Source: Akkermansiaceae bacterium UBA6138 (GTDB lineage: Bacteria; Verrucomicrobiota; Verrucomicrobiia; Verrucomicrobiales; DEV007). Taken from it: a stretch of 16,055 nucleotides of DNA. The stretch spans positions 20,950-37,004 of the forward strand of contig DIVG01000037.1 in NCBI GenBank assembly GCA_002422425.1, read 5' to 3'. This document shows, one piece after another, positions 1-6,787 of the stretch. The translations under genes were made by a program, and so were the position numbers. A model generated the notes under the pieces. The model made no database searches. It saw only the letters and a program-made list of their open reading frames with translations, and was not told the DNA's origin. Each line of letters starts with the position of its first letter. Position 1 is the first letter of the stretch.

Positions 1-112
1 CGGCCGGATCCTCTGCGGGAAAAAACAACCAGAAGCCCAGTTCCCTCCCCCCTCGTTGATCCTTTTTCTCCCCTCTCAAGCCACCCTGAACCAGAAAATG
101 CCAAAATTTGCG

Positions 113-140
113 TTGTGCTAAACCTGAATTTCTCTATATT
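113..140 (+). promoter_or_regulatory. Candidate promoter of the sulfur cassette
   Basis: A TTGTGC hexamer (113-118) and a TATATT hexamer (135-140) are separated by 16 bases. They resemble the -35 and -10 elements of a housekeeping sigma-factor promoter, and the -10 matches TATAAT at five of six positions. The patch stands out as AT-rich in a GC-rich window and lies about 50 bases before the SQR start codon. Transcription would begin near 147. The promoter call is inferred from sequence alone. Confidence 0.45.
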
Positions 141-142
141 CT

Positions 143-168
143 TAAATAGCGATATTTAGACAATATTT
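143..168. promoter_or_regulatory. Candidate operator: inverted and direct AT-rich repeats
   Basis: TAAATA (143-148) and TATTTA (153-158) form a perfect 6-base inverted repeat around GCGA. ATATTT occurs at 152-157 and again at 163-168, an 11-base period of about one helical turn. These repeats start three bases after the candidate -10 box, over the expected transcription start, where a repressor would block initiation. ArsR-family sulfide and persulfide sensors (BigR/SqrR type) are known to bind AT-rich palindromes over sqr-type promoters. No regulator gene is visible in the window, so the link is inference. Confidence 0.35.
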
Positions 169-186
169 CCCCCATCCCTTTCCACC

Positions 187-1422
187 ATGAGTCAACATCT
201 CCTCATCCTCGGCGCCGGCACGGCAGGAACGATGATGGCAAACCATCTTCGCCGCCGCCTCTCGAAGAAAGACTGGCGCATCACGGTTGTAGATCGCTCG
301 GACAAACACCTCTACCAGCCCGGCCTCCTCTTCCTGCCCTTCGGCACCTACACCGAGGACCAGATCATTCGTGAAACCCGCGAGTTCATTCCTCCGGGAG
401 TGGATTTTGTCCAGGCCGAGATCGACCGCATCGAACCCGCGCGGCGACTCGTTGCCCTCGCGAACGGGATCGAGATAAACTACGATCTCCTCATCATTGC
501 GACCGGTTGCCGCACCGCGCCCGAGGAGACAGAGGGCATGCTCGGACCGAAATGGCGGGTGAACATTCACGATTTTTACACCCTCGACGGGGCCCGGGCC
601 CTGCGAAAGCAGCTTGCCGACTTCCCGGGCGGACGGGTCGTTATTCACCTCAACGAGGTGCCGGTGAAATGTCCCGTTGCTCCGCTTGAGTTCATTTTTC
701 TCGCTGACACTTATTTCCGTGAGCGAGGGATTCGAGACCGGGTCACGCTCACCTTTGTGACGCCCCTCTCGGGTGCTTTCACGAAACCGAAGGCTTCGAA
801 AAAGCTGGGGCATCTCCTCGGGGACAAGGGGATCGAGCTCGTCACTGACTTTGTTGCTGAGCGCATCGATCAGGAAGAAGACAAACTGGTGTGTTATGAC
901 GGACGCGAAGTGCCCTACGATCTCCTCGTAACCGTGCCGACAAACATGGGTGACGAAGCCGTGCGGCGCTCAAATCTGGGCGATGATCTGGACTACATCG
1001 AGACGAACCGCCATACTCTGCAATCAGTAAACTTTCCCGACATTTTCGTCCTCGGTGACGCCACCAATCTCCCTGCCTCCAAGGCCGGATCAGTCGCCCA
1101 TTTCGAGAGTGAAACTCTCGCCGATAACCTCATTCTCCATATCGAAGGCAAACCGCTCAAGGAGGAGTTCGACGGCCACTCGAACTGCTTCATCGAGTCC
1201 GGCAACGGCAAGGCCCTCCTCATCGACTTCAACTATGAACACGAGCCCCACGAAGGACCGTTCCCCTTCCGTTTCGGACCGTTGAAGCTGCTTGAGGAAA
1301 GTCGCCTCAACCACTTCGGGAAACTCGCCTTTCGCCACGTCTACTGGAACCTTCTCCTCAAGGCCCGTCCCCTCCCCGGGATCAGCCGTCGAAAGAAAGC
1401 TCCGCCCGTCCCTGCGGAATAA
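187..1422 (+). CDS. Sulfide:quinone oxidoreductase-like FAD protein
   Basis: This 411-residue flavoprotein of the SQR/FCC family probably oxidises sulfide at the cytoplasmic membrane and passes electrons to quinone. An N-terminal dinucleotide-binding motif (GAGTAG, residues 9-14) and a second FAD motif near 285-295 (FVLGDAT) are visible. Candidate redox cysteines are Cys108 (in ATGC), Cys162 (in KCPVAP, a typical SQR context) and Cys334, with Cys236 a less likely one. The C-terminal part (335-395) has the LIDFNY and HVYWNLLL segments typical of SQR membrane-associated tails. The ATG at 187 has no Shine-Dalgarno sequence but gives the natural start of the Rossmann fold. It is the first gene of a three-gene unit with a DsrC-like and a DsrE-like protein, which supports a sulfur role over an NADH dehydrogenase. 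Assignment to a specific SQR type is not possible by eye. Confidence 0.82.
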   Translation: MSQHLLILGAGTAGTMMANHLRRRLSKKDWRITVVDRSDKHLYQPGLLFLPFGTYTEDQIIRETREFIPPGVDFVQAEIDRIEPARRLVALANGIEINYDLLIIATGCRTAPEETEGMLGPKWRVNIHDFYTLDGARALRKQLADFPGGRVVIHLNEVPVKCPVAPLEFIFLADTYFRERGIRDRVTLTFVTPLSGAFTKPKASKKLGHLLGDKGIELVTDFVAERIDQEEDKLVCYDGREVPYDLLVTVPTNMGDEAVRRSNLGDDLDYIETNRHTLQSVNFPDIFVLGDATNLPASKAGSVAHFESETLADNLILHIEGKPLKEEFDGHSNCFIESGNGKALLIDFNYEHEPHEGPFPFRFGPLKLLEESRLNHFGKLAFRHVYWNLLLKARPLPGISRRKKAPPVPAE

Positions 1423-1451
1423 TCCCAACAAACAAAATCCGAAATACTAAC

Positions 1452-1763
1452 ATGATTACTACAATAGCAGGCCACGAGGTGGACGTAAATGAAGAGGGTT
1501 ATCTCACCGACATGACCCGTTGGAATGAAGCCATCGCCGCCGCCATCGCCGCCGGGGAAGGTGTCGGCCCTCTCACCGATGCGCACTTGAAAGTGATCCA
1601 TTACCTTCGCGAGCAGCAGGCCAAAGGAGCCGCCCTCACGATCCGCAGCATGGGTAAGAGCGGGGTCGTTACGACGAAAGAGCTCTACGACCTGTTCCCG
1701 GGCGGACCCTTGAAAAAATCCTCCAAAATCGCCGGGATCCCGAAACCGGTCGGTTGTATCTAA
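1452..1763 (+). CDS. TusE/DsrC-family sulfur carrier, single C-terminal cysteine
   Basis: This 103-residue protein has the DsrC/TusE layout: the GYLTD motif (16-20), a tryptophan at 24, a helical middle, LFPGGP (81-86) and the C-terminal arm ending IPKPVGCI. Family members carry a persulfide on the penultimate cysteine, here Cys102, and pass it between partners. The second arm cysteine of dissimilatory DsrC lies eleven residues earlier, and that position is Ser91 here. The protein is therefore TusE-like, able to carry a persulfide but not to form the intramolecular disulfide or trisulfide of true DsrC. It starts 29 bases after the SQR stop and ends 17 bases before the DsrE-like start, so co-transcription is likely. 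A role in tRNA thiolation (as in E. coli TusE) is less likely because no tusBCD genes are present here. Confidence 0.85.
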   Translation: MITTIAGHEVDVNEEGYLTDMTRWNEAIAAAIAAGEGVGPLTDAHLKVIHYLREQQAKGAALTIRSMGKSGVVTTKELYDLFPGGPLKKSSKIAGIPKPVGCI

Positions 1764-1780
1764 CCTCCCCCTTAAATCAT

Positions 1781-2302
1781 ATGAGCACCGACAATCAGCC
1801 TGTTAAAAAAATCTGCATCATCGTCAGTAGAGGGTCTCTCGACGGTATCTATCCCGCCCTCATCATGGCGAACGGCGCGCGCATGGAAGGGATCGAAGCC
1901 TCTGTCTTCTTCACCTTTTTCGGTCTAAACGCCCTCGTCGAAAAGACTCTTGATCACCTCAAAGTCGCAACCGTCGGCAATCCAGCCCTGAACATGGCCA
2001 TGCCCCTGCTCAATCTGCCAATCACGATGCCCTTTCCCTCCTGCGTCGGGGTCATTCCCGGTGTCAGCGCCTTCGCGACCGGCCTGATGAGCCGGGAAAT
2101 GGAGAAACTCGACATCCCTCCGGTGCGCGAATTTCTTGAGCTGATCTCCGACTCGGGAGGGAAGCTTTTTGCCTGCCGCCTCGCCATGGACATGTTCAAG
2201 CTGAAGCGCGAGGATCTTTGTGATCGCGTCGATGACGTCCTCACTGTCGGCCAATTCTACGAAGACGCGGCGGGAGCAGGGACGCACCTTCTCTTCACCT
2301 GA
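1781..2302 (+). CDS. DsrE2-like (DsrE/DsrF/DrsH family) sulfurtransferase
   Basis: The protein has 173 residues from the ATG at 1781. A TTG in the same frame at 1754 would overlap the preceding gene and adds nothing conserved. The DsrE-type alpha/beta fold begins with a beta strand (ICIIVSRG, 11-18) and a following helix. The region MEKLDIPP (107-114) followed by KLFACRLAMDM (128-138) is characteristic of the DsrE2 branch, with Cys132 the expected persulfide-carrying residue. Cys88 in PSCVG is a possible second thiol. DsrE2 proteins transfer sulfane sulfur to or from TusA, rhodanese or DsrC-type carriers. Here the likely partners are the adjacent DsrC-like protein and SQR. Short hydrophobic stretches at 68-100 could associate with the membrane, as in some DsrE2 proteins, but this is not certain. 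Confidence 0.83.
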   Translation: MSTDNQPVKKICIIVSRGSLDGIYPALIMANGARMEGIEASVFFTFFGLNALVEKTLDHLKVATVGNPALNMAMPLLNLPITMPFPSCVGVIPGVSAFATGLMSREMEKLDIPPVREFLELISDSGGKLFACRLAMDMFKLKREDLCDRVDDVLTVGQFYEDAAGAGTHLLFT

Positions 2303-2315
2303 GCTTCACGCCTTG

Positions 2316-2335
2316 AAGCGGAAAATTCCCGCTTT
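2316..2335 (+). terminator. Weak hairpin after the sulfur cassette
   Basis: AAGCGG (2316-2321) and CCGCTT (2329-2334) form a six-base-pair stem with a seven-base loop, fourteen bases after the DsrE-like stop codon. Only a three-base T-run follows, so it would be a weak intrinsic terminator at best. Its position between two different functional units is consistent with one. Confidence 0.3.
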
Positions 2336-2363
2336 AATGCTGTCCCCCGCAGCCTTTTCTCCC

Positions 2364-2369
2364 TACATT
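2364..2369 (+). promoter_or_regulatory. Candidate -10 box for a leaderless aldehyde dehydrogenase transcript
   Basis: TACATT lies five bases before the ATG at 2375. If it is a -10 box, transcription would start at or next to the start codon. There is no Shine-Dalgarno sequence and no convincing -35 box. The call rests on position and on similar arrangements before the E1 alpha and ceramidase-like genes. Confidence 0.25.
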
Positions 2370-2374
2370 CGCGC

Positions 2375-3256
2375 ATGACCCCGGCACGACTGAAGGTCCT
2401 GAAAACCTACAAACTCTACATCGGCGGAAAATTTCCCCGAACCGAGAGCGGACGCACCATGACAGCCAGGCACGCGATCACCGGTGAACACCTCGCTCAC
2501 TATTGCCACGCCTCGCGAAAAGATCTTCGTGACGCCGTCACCGCCGCCCGCAGTGCCCTCCCCGGATGGAGCGGCGCGACGGCCTACCTCAAAGGACAGA
2601 TTCTCTATCGAGCCGCCGAGATCATCGAAGGCCGCGCCGCAAGTTTCTCCGCCGAAATCGCCGACAACACCGGTCAGTCCCGCGCGTCGGCCAGAGTCGA
2701 AGTCGAGTCCGCGATCGACCGGCTTGTCCACTTCGCCGGGTGGACTGATAAATACGCACAGGTATTCAGCTCAGTGAACCCGGTCGCCTCCTCACATTTC
2801 AACTTCACCTTTCCCGAACCGGTCGGAGTCGTCGGGCTGCTCGCTCCCGATGAGCCTTCTTTCCTCGCCCTCGTCTCGCTGGTGGCACAGATCATTCTCT
2901 CGGGAAACACGGTCGTGGTGATCGCATCGGAGACCGCTCCCCTGCCCGCCGTGTCTCTCGGTGAAGCCCTCGCCACAAGCGACCTCCCCGGTGGCGTAGT
3001 GAATCTGCTCACCGGTTCCCGCGCCGAGCTCGCCCCCTGGCTTGCTGATCATAGGGACGTCAACGCGATCATCGACGCGTCCGGTAATGTCAACCTTTTC
3101 GCCACCCTTCGAACCGGCGCCGGGAAAAATCTCAAGCGGGTTCACTCCCACGCCCTCGCCGCACCCGCTGAATGGTATGCCGACCTCGCCCGCGATCCCT
3201 ACCGCATCCTCGATACGGTCGAATTTAAAACCGTCTGGCATCCCATGGGAGTCTGA
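2375..3256 (+). CDS. Short aldehyde dehydrogenase homologue lacking catalytic residues
   Basis: The 293 residues match only the N-terminal, NAD-binding half of the aldehyde dehydrogenase family, whose members usually have about 480. It opens with the family signature YIGGKF (15-20) and contains a recognisable Rossmann segment (PVGVVGLLAP, then GNTVVVIASE) and LPGGVVNLLTG. The usual PWNFP is replaced by PDEPS, so the oxyanion-hole asparagine is gone. The usual KPSE lysine is replaced (IASE), and the domain with the catalytic glutamate and cysteine is absent. The frame is open and ends naturally three bases before deoB, so it looks like a stable short form and not decay. Short ALDH homologues are known to me beside a full-length ALDH and deoC in deoxyribose utilisation loci. 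I infer a structural or regulatory partner of an active enzyme encoded elsewhere. Confidence 0.75.
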   Translation: MTPARLKVLKTYKLYIGGKFPRTESGRTMTARHAITGEHLAHYCHASRKDLRDAVTAARSALPGWSGATAYLKGQILYRAAEIIEGRAASFSAEIADNTGQSRASARVEVESAIDRLVHFAGWTDKYAQVFSSVNPVASSHFNFTFPEPVGVVGLLAPDEPSFLALVSLVAQIILSGNTVVVIASETAPLPAVSLGEALATSDLPGGVVNLLTGSRAELAPWLADHRDVNAIIDASGNVNLFATLRTGAGKNLKRVHSHALAAPAEWYADLARDPYRILDTVEFKTVWHPMGV

Positions 3257-3259
3257 TCC

Positions 3260-4411
3260 GTGAAACAGGCCCTCCTCATCATCCTCGACTCGGTCGGCAT
3301 CGGTCACGCGCCTGACGCCGCCGCTTTCGGGGACGAAGGGGCCAACACCCTGGGCCATCTTCGCGAGACCATCCCGGGGTTTTCCCTGCCTCACCTCGAT
3401 GCGGCCGGACTGGTCGCCTGTGAGCAGCTTGCCGCAGGCCGCAAACCAGACACTAAAGCCACTCTTTCCCACGGCTGCCTCACCGAGCGCTCTGCGGGCA
3501 AAGACACCGTGACCGGCCACTGGGAAATCGCGGGTTCCCCCCTCGAGGTGCCCTTTGCCACCCATACCCGCTTTCCCGATGCTCTCGTAGCCGAGATGGA
3601 GCTCGCCTGCGGCGTCACCTTTATCGGGAACTATGCTCAATCCGGCACCGTCATCCTCGACGAACTGGGGGTGGAACATCTTCGCACCGGACATCCCATC
3701 CTCTATACCAGCGCCGATTCAGTGATCCAGATCGCCGCCCACGAATCCGTCATCCCCGTGGAGCAACTGCATGAGATCTGTCGCCGCTGCCGGCCCATCG
3801 CGGACCGGGAGCGGATTGGCCGCGTCATCGCCCGCCCTTTCGAGGGCGCTCCGGGAGCCTTTCGCCGCACTGCTAACCGGCACGACTTTTCGATGCGCCC
3901 GCCCGTGACCGTGCTGAACCATCTCGAAGCTGCCGGAATCGAGACCATCGGCGTCGGTAAGATCAGCGACATCTTTTCGAGTTCCGGAATCACCCGCTCG
4001 GTCCCCACGAGAGGAAACGCCGACGGCTGCGCAAAGATCGATGAGCTCCTCAGCACACAGGGCAGCCGCCCTCGTCTTACCTTCACCAATCTCGTCGATT
4101 TCGATTCCCTCTACGGCCATCGCCGGGATCCGCCGGGTTATGCCCGGGCTCTCGTCGGGTTCGACACCTGGTTCGGGGAGCTGGCACCCCGCCTCGACGC
4201 CGAGGCTCTCCTCATCATTACCGCCGACCACGGAAACGACCCGACCTGGAGAGGCACCGATCACACGAGAGAGCGCGTCCCCTTGCTCGTGAAAATGCCC
4301 GGCGGGCCCCGGTCTCTCGGCGTCAGAGACACGTTCGCGGATGTCGCCGCGTCGCTGGCCGAGTGGTTCGGCGTCTCTACCGAAGGCCTTTCCGGAAAGT
4401 CCTTTCTCTGA
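3260..4411 (+). CDS. deoB: Phosphopentomutase
   Basis: DeoB interconverts ribose or deoxyribose 1-phosphate and 5-phosphate in the cytoplasm, linking nucleoside phosphorolysis to central metabolism. The length of 383 residues is normal for the family. Metal and active-site motifs of the alkaline phosphatase superfamily are all present: DSVGIG (Asp10), KDTVTGHWE with the phospho-accepting threonine (Thr83 by alignment), DFDSLYGH (Asp282, His287), ADHGNDP (Asp323, His324) and DHTRE (His335). The spacing of the last five matches the known Bacillus enzyme. Translation starts at GTG, three bases after the ALDH-like stop. A GGGAG eight bases upstream, inside the end of the previous gene, is one of the few clear ribosome-binding sites in the window and indicates translational coupling. 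No deoC or nucleoside phosphorylase is seen in the window. Confidence 0.97.
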   Translation: MKQALLIILDSVGIGHAPDAAAFGDEGANTLGHLRETIPGFSLPHLDAAGLVACEQLAAGRKPDTKATLSHGCLTERSAGKDTVTGHWEIAGSPLEVPFATHTRFPDALVAEMELACGVTFIGNYAQSGTVILDELGVEHLRTGHPILYTSADSVIQIAAHESVIPVEQLHEICRRCRPIADRERIGRVIARPFEGAPGAFRRTANRHDFSMRPPVTVLNHLEAAGIETIGVGKISDIFSSSGITRSVPTRGNADGCAKIDELLSTQGSRPRLTFTNLVDFDSLYGHRRDPPGYARALVGFDTWFGELAPRLDAEALLIITADHGNDPTWRGTDHTRERVPLLVKMPGGPRSLGVRDTFADVAASLAEWFGVSTEGLSGKSFL

Positions 4412-4433
4412 AGAGCCGCAGGAAAGCCCACGC

Positions 4434-5666
4434 TTACTCGCCCAGACAATACAACCACTCCTGCCGCCCGGCCGAAGCATCGGCAGTGCGGAGGTAGACC
4501 CGGTCTCCGACAAAGGCCGGTGTGGCAAAACCTTCCGAGCCGAGGGTATTCTCCGCCAGTTTGATAAATTTTTCAGGATCTGGAGCGAAGACGTAGGTGA
4601 CGCCCCGCTCGTTCATCGCATAGATGCGTCCGCCTGCGAAGGTCGGCGAAGCGCTGACAGGCCCGCCGAGCCGGACCTTCCACTTTTCCCTGCCGGTTTC
4701 CGCTTCCCAGCAAATCGCGATGCCACCGTCGTTGAAAGCGTAGACATGACCGTCGAGATAGAGAAGCGACTGCTCGTAAGAGGAATCCCCATGCCGCCAG
4801 AGCACCTCCGGCTCGACCCCGACGCGCACCGCCAGAGTCTCCTTATTTGGAAATCCGCCGCTCGCGAAAACGGAATCCTCACTCCAGACCATGGTCCCGC
4901 AGGTCGCTTTACTCGACCCCGCAATCTGCCAGAAGAGCCTCCCCGAGCCGGGATCGTAACTGCTCACGACGTCAGCCCCGCTCAGGAGCAGTTGTTCTAT
5001 GCCCCCGAGAGTCGCCACAATAGGCGAAGAATAACTGGTTTTCACCCGGCGATCCGTCCGCCAGACTTCTTCGCCGTCTGAGCTGCGGAACGCGGCGAGG
5101 TATCCGCCGGCCGTAAACTCCGAGGAAACGATGACGATCTTCCCGTGAATCGTCGGACTTGGCGCGTAGCCAAAACCGTAGTCACACTCATAAGCTCCCG
5201 TGCTCCGCTGCCAGACGACTTTCCCTTCCAGGTCAAGAGCGGTAAGAACGACGTCACCGCCGTGATGGAAGACGACAAACCCGAGCGTCCCGTCCGAGGC
5301 CACCGTCGGAGTCGCTGCGCTGTTCTTGCGGTGAACTTTTTCCGGAAGCGGCCCCTCATGGATAACAGTCTCCCAGCGTTTCTGCCCATTCGACCGGTCG
5401 TAGGCGATGGCGATGCGGGACGTCTCCGTCGCAGAAGTGAGAAGAATAAGCCCACCCACGACGGTCGGGCTGGAAAGCCCCCGCCCCGGTATCGGGACTT
5501 TCCACCGCACGTTCTCGTTTTCGCTCCACCTCAGGGGCGGAGTCGCGGTAGGGGCGGCTGTTCCATTTCCGTTGGGACCGCGCCACTGCATCCAGTCCTG
5601 CGATCCCTTGGCACCTAATACCGGAAGCATTAGAACGGCAAAAATGAGTCGGGTCAAAAGTTTCAT
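4434..5666 (-). CDS. Secreted PQQ-like beta-propeller protein
   Basis: The protein has 410 residues. A basic N-terminus, a hydrophobic core (LIFAVLMLPVL) and small residues form a signal peptide, so it is exported to the periplasm or anchored there. The mature protein opens with WMQWRGPNGNG, the signature of PQQ-binding-like propellers common in Planctomycetes and Verrucomicrobia. Repeated blades follow, with motifs such as G-x-x-L/V-W-x and SSPTVVGG, SSPIVATLGG and SASPTFAGG. No cytochrome or dehydrogenase catalytic motif is evident, so PQQ binding is not shown; a BamB-like scaffold or a sugar/polymer-binding role is equally possible. The frame is open upstream to 5915, but MKLLTRL at 5666 is the start: it begins the signal peptide, has a GAGAGG eight bases upstream, and avoids overlap with the divergent small gene. 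It ends 22 bases from deoB, tail to tail. Confidence 0.85.
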   Translation of the reverse strand: MKLLTRLIFAVLMLPVLGAKGSQDWMQWRGPNGNGTAAPTATPPLRWSENENVRWKVPIPGRGLSSPTVVGGLILLTSATETSRIAIAYDRSNGQKRWETVIHEGPLPEKVHRKNSAATPTVASDGTLGFVVFHHGGDVVLTALDLEGKVVWQRSTGAYECDYGFGYAPSPTIHGKIVIVSSEFTAGGYLAAFRSSDGEEVWRTDRRVKTSYSSPIVATLGGIEQLLLSGADVVSSYDPGSGRLFWQIAGSSKATCGTMVWSEDSVFASGGFPNKETLAVRVGVEPEVLWRHGDSSYEQSLLYLDGHVYAFNDGGIAICWEAETGREKWKVRLGGPVSASPTFAGGRIYAMNERGVTYVFAPDPEKFIKLAENTLGSEGFATPAFVGDRVYLRTADASAGRQEWLYCLGE

Positions 5667-5753
5667 TCTCAAGCCTCTCGAGGGTAACGCAATCGGTTGA
5701 ATAAAAGGACAAACCGTGGAAAATTCAAGAATCACTCCCTCCCTTTTCCGCGT

Positions 5754-5960
5754 ATGGCCGATCCCTCCCCCGACGAAAATGACGGGAATCACACTCTCTA
5801 TCAGGAATTCCTCGCGGAGCGCGATGAGATCCTGCGGCACAAGTGGATCAAGAGTGAAGAAGTCGGACGTGATATTGGATTCGAGACCGCTCTCGTCGAT
5901 TGGGCTGCACAACACCGCGAAACGTGGAAGAGAGATAATCAGGTGAAACCCCGCCGGTGA
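5754..5960 (+). CDS. Small hypothetical protein, 68 residues
   Basis: This is a short, highly charged, probably helical and soluble protein with no signal peptide. The segment RDEILRHKWIKSEEVGRDIG (23-42) followed by ALVDW looks conserved: I recall similar H-[KR]-W-x-x-SE-x-x-GRD-[IV]-G stretches in small bacterial proteins and in part of DUF4032, but I cannot assign a function. The ATG at 5754 is preferred over an in-frame TTG at 5697, which lies only 31 bases from the divergent propeller start and adds a low-complexity basic leader. No Shine-Dalgarno sequence is visible. It is divergent from the propeller gene and convergent with the TPR gene. Confidence that it is real rests on the compact conserved-looking core, not on context. 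Confidence 0.68.
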   Translation: MADPSPDENDGNHTLYQEFLAERDEILRHKWIKSEEVGRDIGFETALVDWAAQHRETWKRDNQVKPRR

Positions 5961-6013
5961 TCACGAATGGGGAAGTGTCGCCACCGCCGATACGCTGCAC
6001 CCCTCCCGGCTGA

Positions 6014-6601
6014 TCAGTTCCCGGCGAAATTACCGCTCTCGCGGATAACGTCACCCGCCTCTTGCAGGGCAGTCTCGATCCCGGCCGCTCCCGCGAGGAG
6101 TCGGTTTGCCTCATCGTAATCGGCGTCCGCTGCCGGGAAATGAGCGAGCAGTTTCCCGGCCTCGTCTCGTTTTTCACGATGGAGAAGATGACGTATCTCA
6201 GCGGTGACGGTTCGGGCAAGAATCTTCTTTACACCGGGCATGATGACGCTGATTTCGTCGCCGATGCGAGCGGCGGCAGCATAGTCTCCTGATCGATAGA
6301 GAGCCATTACCAGCCCCTCAGCGGCAGAATGATCAGCCGAATTCATTTCGAGAGCAGAGAGGAACTGATCGATCGCCTTGTCCCATTCCTTCGAATCGAA
6401 ATATGACCAACCCTTGCTCGTCAGGGAAACCCCGGCTTTCGGGTCGCCCTTCGCGCTGCCTGCTACTGCTATCGCCACCGACTCGGCAGGGAGAGGGCGA
6501 TAACCGCGCCCATTCGGAGACGGCGCCGATTCGGGAGAAGCAGCACCGGAGGAGAAAACAAGCGCACCGAGGATCCATACTGAGGAGAACTGATTTTTCA
6601 T
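6014..6601 (-). CDS. Secreted TPR-repeat protein
   Basis: The protein has 195 residues. The N-terminus (MKNQFSSVWILGALVFSSGAAS) is a signal peptide with a cleavage-like site around residue 20-22. A proline- and serine-rich linker follows to about 58. Residues 60-91 form a good tetratricopeptide repeat (GWSYFDSKEWDKAIDQFLSAL), and 93-122 a second (GLVMALYRSGDYAAAARIGDEI). Residues 125-190 are helical and may form a third, degenerate repeat. TPR proteins are scaffolds, so this one probably acts in a periplasmic protein complex. No partner is identifiable from the sequence. It has its own AT-rich promoter region and lies 186 bases after the MocA-type gene, so it is probably a separate transcription unit. 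Confidence 0.75.
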   Translation of the reverse strand: MKNQFSSVWILGALVFSSGAASPESAPSPNGRGYRPLPAESVAIAVAGSAKGDPKAGVSLTSKGWSYFDSKEWDKAIDQFLSALEMNSADHSAAEGLVMALYRSGDYAAAARIGDEISVIMPGVKKILARTVTAEIRHLLHREKRDEAGKLLAHFPAADADYDEANRLLAGAAGIETALQEAGDVIRESGNFAGN

Positions 6602-6604
6602 AAG

Positions 6605-6690
6605 TGAGAATCTTTTTTAAATTTTAAATTAATTTAATTAAAAGACAATCAGATATTTTAATATTATTAAATTTATGTATCAAATTTGCG
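6605..6690 (-). promoter_or_regulatory. AT-rich island with a candidate promoter for the TPR gene
   Basis: This stretch is almost entirely A and T in a GC-rich window. Read on the minus strand it holds TTGATA (6678-6683) and TAAAAT (6655-6660) separated by 17 bases, an excellent -35/-10 pair. Initiation would fall near 6648, leaving an untranslated leader of about 47 bases rich in TTAATTAAATT tracts. Such tracts are typical of UP elements, curved DNA or nucleoid-protein binding sites. The rest of the gap (6691-6787) shows no clear feature, and no convincing terminator for the oxidoreductase gene that ends at 6788. Confidence 0.5.
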
Positions 6691-6787
6691 AAACCTTTCC
6701 TTCGAACCGACTCCGGGAACGTTTCGCTAACGGGCCAGTGAGGCGCGCGCTCCACCTGGTAATCCGAGTTTTAATCTTAGTCCGGGA

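Noticed and set aside
2792..3694. Open frame of 300 codons on the minus strand across the ALDH-like gene and deoB
   Set aside because: It lies antisense to two well-supported genes; its glycine- and glutamate-rich translation has no recognisable domain and is typical of antisense frames in GC-rich DNA.
3719..4528. Open frame of 269 codons on the minus strand opposite deoB
   Set aside because: deoB is conserved with all catalytic residues throughout this stretch; the antisense product shows no domain.
5667..5915. N-terminal extension of the beta-propeller frame up to 5915
   Set aside because: It would overlap the divergent small gene, carries no family similarity and would bury a good signal peptide that begins at 5666 with a Shine-Dalgarno sequence.
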